A stretch of 64,000 nucleotides of DNA from Mesorhizobium sp. B2-3-12 (GTDB lineage Bacteria; Pseudomonadota; Alphaproteobacteria; Rhizobiales; Rhizobiaceae). Numbering within the stretch: the stretch's first letter is position 1; each line of letters begins with the position of its first letter. A program made the position numbers and the translations under genes. The stretch is from positions 124,001 to 188,000 of the forward strand of contig NZ_VFVR01000004.1 of assembly GCF_006442205.1 (NCBI RefSeq), given 5' to 3'. This document shows, piece after piece, positions 62,137-64,000 of this stretch. The notes under the pieces were generated by a model that was given only the letters and a program-made list of their open reading frames with translations, did no database searches and was not told where the DNA came from.

Positions 62137-63116
62137 CCGTTGGAACCGCTTTTGGCCGTGTCGATCCGCTTACGCTTGCCAAGGCGCGTCCGCAGGGGCC
62201 TGTCGCCGAACAATCCGTTCGGCCTGATCAGCAGGATGACGCAGAGCATGACACCGATGGCGACGATCTGCAGTGAGGCGGCGCGCGCCTGCTGCTCCGG
62301 CGGGAAGAACACGCTGGTCAGCGTGCCCGATCCCGCCCATATCGCCCAGACCAGTATGCTGCCTATGACGGCGCCGCGATTGCTGCCGGAGCCGCCGACG
62401 ATCAGCATGACCCAGACCTGGAAGGTGAGGATTGGCAAATAATTGTCGGGCGCGATGAAGCCGGTGAAATGCGCCTGCATTGCGCCGGCCAGCGCCATGA
62501 TGGCGCCGCCGACGGCGAAGGCCTGGACGCGGTAGAAACGCGCGCTCTTGCCGAGCGAGATCGCCGCCCGCTCGTCCTCCCGCAGCGCCCTCAGCACGCG
62601 TCCCCAGGGGCTGCGCGACAGATGCTCCAGGGCGAGATAGGCCATCAGCGTCACCGCGCAGACGACCGCAAGGTTGGACAGGTTGAACAGCAGCGGCGTT
62701 TCGGCCAGGCCGCCGAACGGGCGTGGGATGAAACCGATGCCGAATGGTCCGCCGGTCAGTTTCTGCGCGTTGAGTGCGACCAGTTGCACGACGACGGCCA
62801 CGCCAAAGGTGGTGATCGCGAGATAGTCGGATCTGAGACGCAGCGTGGCCATGCCGGTAAGTGCCGCGGCAATGCCGCCAACCACCATGGCGCCAATCCA
62901 GCCGACAAGGATCGGCAGGCCGAAGCCGCCGAGGCGCGTGGGATCGTCCGGCGTCGTCAGAAGCGCCGAGGTGTAGGCGCCGATGGCGACGAAACCGGCG
63001 AGGCCGACATTGAACAGGCCGGTCAGCCCCCACTGCAGATTGAGCCCCAGCGTGACCAGCGAGAAGATCAGCGCCGTGGTCAGGAAGAAGGCGCCGTAGC
63101 CGACGAGATCGATCAT
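62133..63116 (-). CDS. Branched-chain-type ABC permease, LivM-like
   Basis: A 327-residue permease with the LivM-type segment LVTLGLNLQWGLTGLFNVGLAGF and a later MLIVGGSGSNRGAVIGSI. I start at the ATG coding MIDLVGYGAFF, which overlaps the LivH-like stop by four bases. The matching ATPases and binding protein must be outside the window, to the right. It is unrelated in position to the importer at 47238-51731. Confidence 0.87.
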   Translation of the reverse strand: MIDLVGYGAFFLTTALIFSLVTLGLNLQWGLTGLFNVGLAGFVAIGAYTSALLTTPDDPTRLGGFGLPILVGWIGAMVVGGIAAALTGMATLRLRSDYLAITTFGVAVVVQLVALNAQKLTGGPFGIGFIPRPFGGLAETPLLFNLSNLAVVCAVTLMAYLALEHLSRSPWGRVLRALREDERAAISLGKSARFYRVQAFAVGGAIMALAGAMQAHFTGFIAPDNYLPILTFQVWVMLIVGGSGSNRGAVIGSILVWAIWAGSGTLTSVFFPPEQQARAASLQIVAIGVMLCVILLIRPNGLFGDRPLRTRLGKRKRIDTAKSGSNG

Positions 63117-64000
63117 CTTTCCCGAACTCCGAAAAGGCCGATCGGCCGCACGAACAGCACTGCCATCAGGATGATGAAGGAGACGGCGGCGCGCCACTCC
63201 GCACCGATCAATTGCACCGCGCCGGCTTCGGCGAGCCCGATGATCAAGCCGCCGAGCACCGCGCCCGGGATGCTGCCGATGCCGCCGAGGATAGCTGCGG
63301 CGAACATCGGCAACAGCATGTCGAAGCCCATGAACGGGCGGATCTGTACTAGGACGCCGATCATGACGCCGGCGACGCAGGCAAGCGCGCCACCGATGAT
63401 CCAGGTGACGCGCACCACGCTGGCGACGTCGATGCCGACGATGCGGGCCAGTGCCGCGTTCTGGCTCAGCGCCTGCATCGAGCGGCCGGTCTGCGTGCGT
63501 GTCATCAATAGATGCACGCCGAGCACGAGTGTGGCGGTCAGCAGCAGCAGGGCGATCTGGTCAGGCGTGATGCGGATGCCGAAGCCGACCGGCATGGCGA
63601 TCTGGATCGCCCGGCTGAAATAGGTCGGCCGGGAGGTGAAGGTGAACTCCAATAGGCTGCGCAGTGCCATCGAGGCGCCGAAACTCGCCATCACCACGAT
63701 GATCGCCTGCCCCTGCGAGCGCAGCCGCGAAAACAGCACCTTGTCGAGCAGCAGCGCCAGCAGTGCGGTGAACGCCATGCCGACGACCAGGGCAACAAGC
63801 AGCGGCCAGCCGAAGGACAGCGGCCCGATCGGCGCCACCTTGCCGAACATCGCGCCGATGGCGCTGACCACGGCCAGCGTCGCATAGGTGCCCCAGGCCA
63901 TGAAGTCGCCATGGGCGAAGTTGGAGAAACGCAGGATCGAATAGGTGAGCGTCACGCCGATGGCGCCGAGGCCGATCATCGAACCCGTCAGCAATCCGTC
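63113..64000 (-). CDS. Branched-chain-type ABC permease, LivH-like (5' partial)
   Basis: A permease running off the right edge. About 295 residues are visible, with the LivH-type segment GAIGVTLTYSILRFSNFAHGDFMAWG in the first 40 and ILGGIGSIPGAVLGG near the end. No convincing start codon is inside the window, since family members normally have a few more residues before this point. It shares a four-base overlap with the LivM-like gene downstream. Confidence 0.85.
   Translation of the reverse strand, partial: DGLLTGSMIGLGAIGVTLTYSILRFSNFAHGDFMAWGTYATLAVVSAIGAMFGKVAPIGPLSFGWPLLVALVVGMAFTALLALLLDKVLFSRLRSQGQAIIVVMASFGASMALRSLLEFTFTSRPTYFSRAIQIAMPVGFGIRITPDQIALLLLTATLVLGVHLLMTRTQTGRSMQALSQNAALARIVGIDVASVVRVTWIIGGALACVAGVMIGVLVQIRPFMGFDMLLPMFAAAILGGIGSIPGAVLGGLIIGLAEAGAVQLIGAEWRAAVSFIILMAVLFVRPIGLFGVRER

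Noticed and set aside
1..64000. CRISPR arrays, tRNA or rRNA genes, insertion sequences or prophage
   Set aside because: No regularly spaced repeats, cloverleaf-like stretches, transposase or integrase reading frames were found on either strand.

Overview
The window is GC-rich, densely packed DNA with rhizobial gene content, most likely from Mesorhizobium or a close relative in the Hyphomicrobiales (an inference). Support comes from the eut/doe ectoine genes, a phnW-phnA-phnY set whose catalytic residues sit at the positions known from Sinorhizobium meliloti, many ABC importers, and short palindromic repeats typical of rhizobial intergenic DNA. I see no rRNA, tRNA, CRISPR array, phage gene or transposase. 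No gap between genes exceeds 300 bases.

The window is a string of catabolic islands, most with their own importer and regulator. (1) 1-5637: ectoine degradation, eutA (cut by the window edge), eutB, eutC, doeA and doeB, followed by a FadR-type GntR regulator. (2) 5857-8493: an unexplained three-gene cassette (small protein, SWIM zinc-finger protein, nucleotidyltransferase-like protein). (3) 8620-11968: a DeoR regulator and a dimethylglycine/sarcosine dehydrogenase-like FAD-GcvT enzyme. (4) 11976-23862: 2-aminoethylphosphonate (AEP) use: a LysR regulator, PhnW, PhnA, PhnY, a PbfA-like ammonia-lyase for hydroxy-AEP, a D-2-hydroxyacid dehydrogenase of unknown role, and a four-gene AEP-type ABC importer. 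AEP would go through phosphonoacetaldehyde and phosphonoacetate to acetate and phosphate. There is no phosphonatase (PhnX) in the window.

(5) 23873-41895: two eight-gene minus-strand operons flank an iclR regulator and an amidohydrolase-type lactonase. The first has a CUT1 sugar importer, an enolase-superfamily dehydratase, a sugar mutarotase, a Gfo/Idh/MocA dehydrogenase and a MaoC protein. The second has a paralogous MaoC protein, a CaiB-type CoA transferase, an orphan solute-binding-like protein without a signal peptide, and a CUT2 sugar importer whose normally fused double ATPase is split into two genes. A beta-propeller lactonase is divergent from it. Together they look like a non-phosphorylating sugar or sugar-acid pathway that may pass through CoA thioesters. 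(6) 41921-47200: housekeeping-like genes (Tim44-domain protein, zinc ribbon protein, MDR oxidoreductase, LysR regulator, acetolactate synthase-like enzyme).

(7) 47238-64000: probable nitrogen-compound catabolism. One minus-strand unit holds a GNAT acetyltransferase, a MalT-like LuxR regulator, an HDAC-family deacetylase and a complete amide/urea/branched-chain-type importer. Divergent from it are an M20 deacylase, a hydroxylysine-kinase-like phosphotransferase, a phospho-lyase-like class III aminotransferase and a GntR regulator. These face a FAD amine oxidase and the two permeases of another importer, the last cut by the window end. The kinase/phospho-lyase pair suggests that hydroxylated amines are phosphorylated and then lose phosphate and ammonia; the true substrate is unknown.
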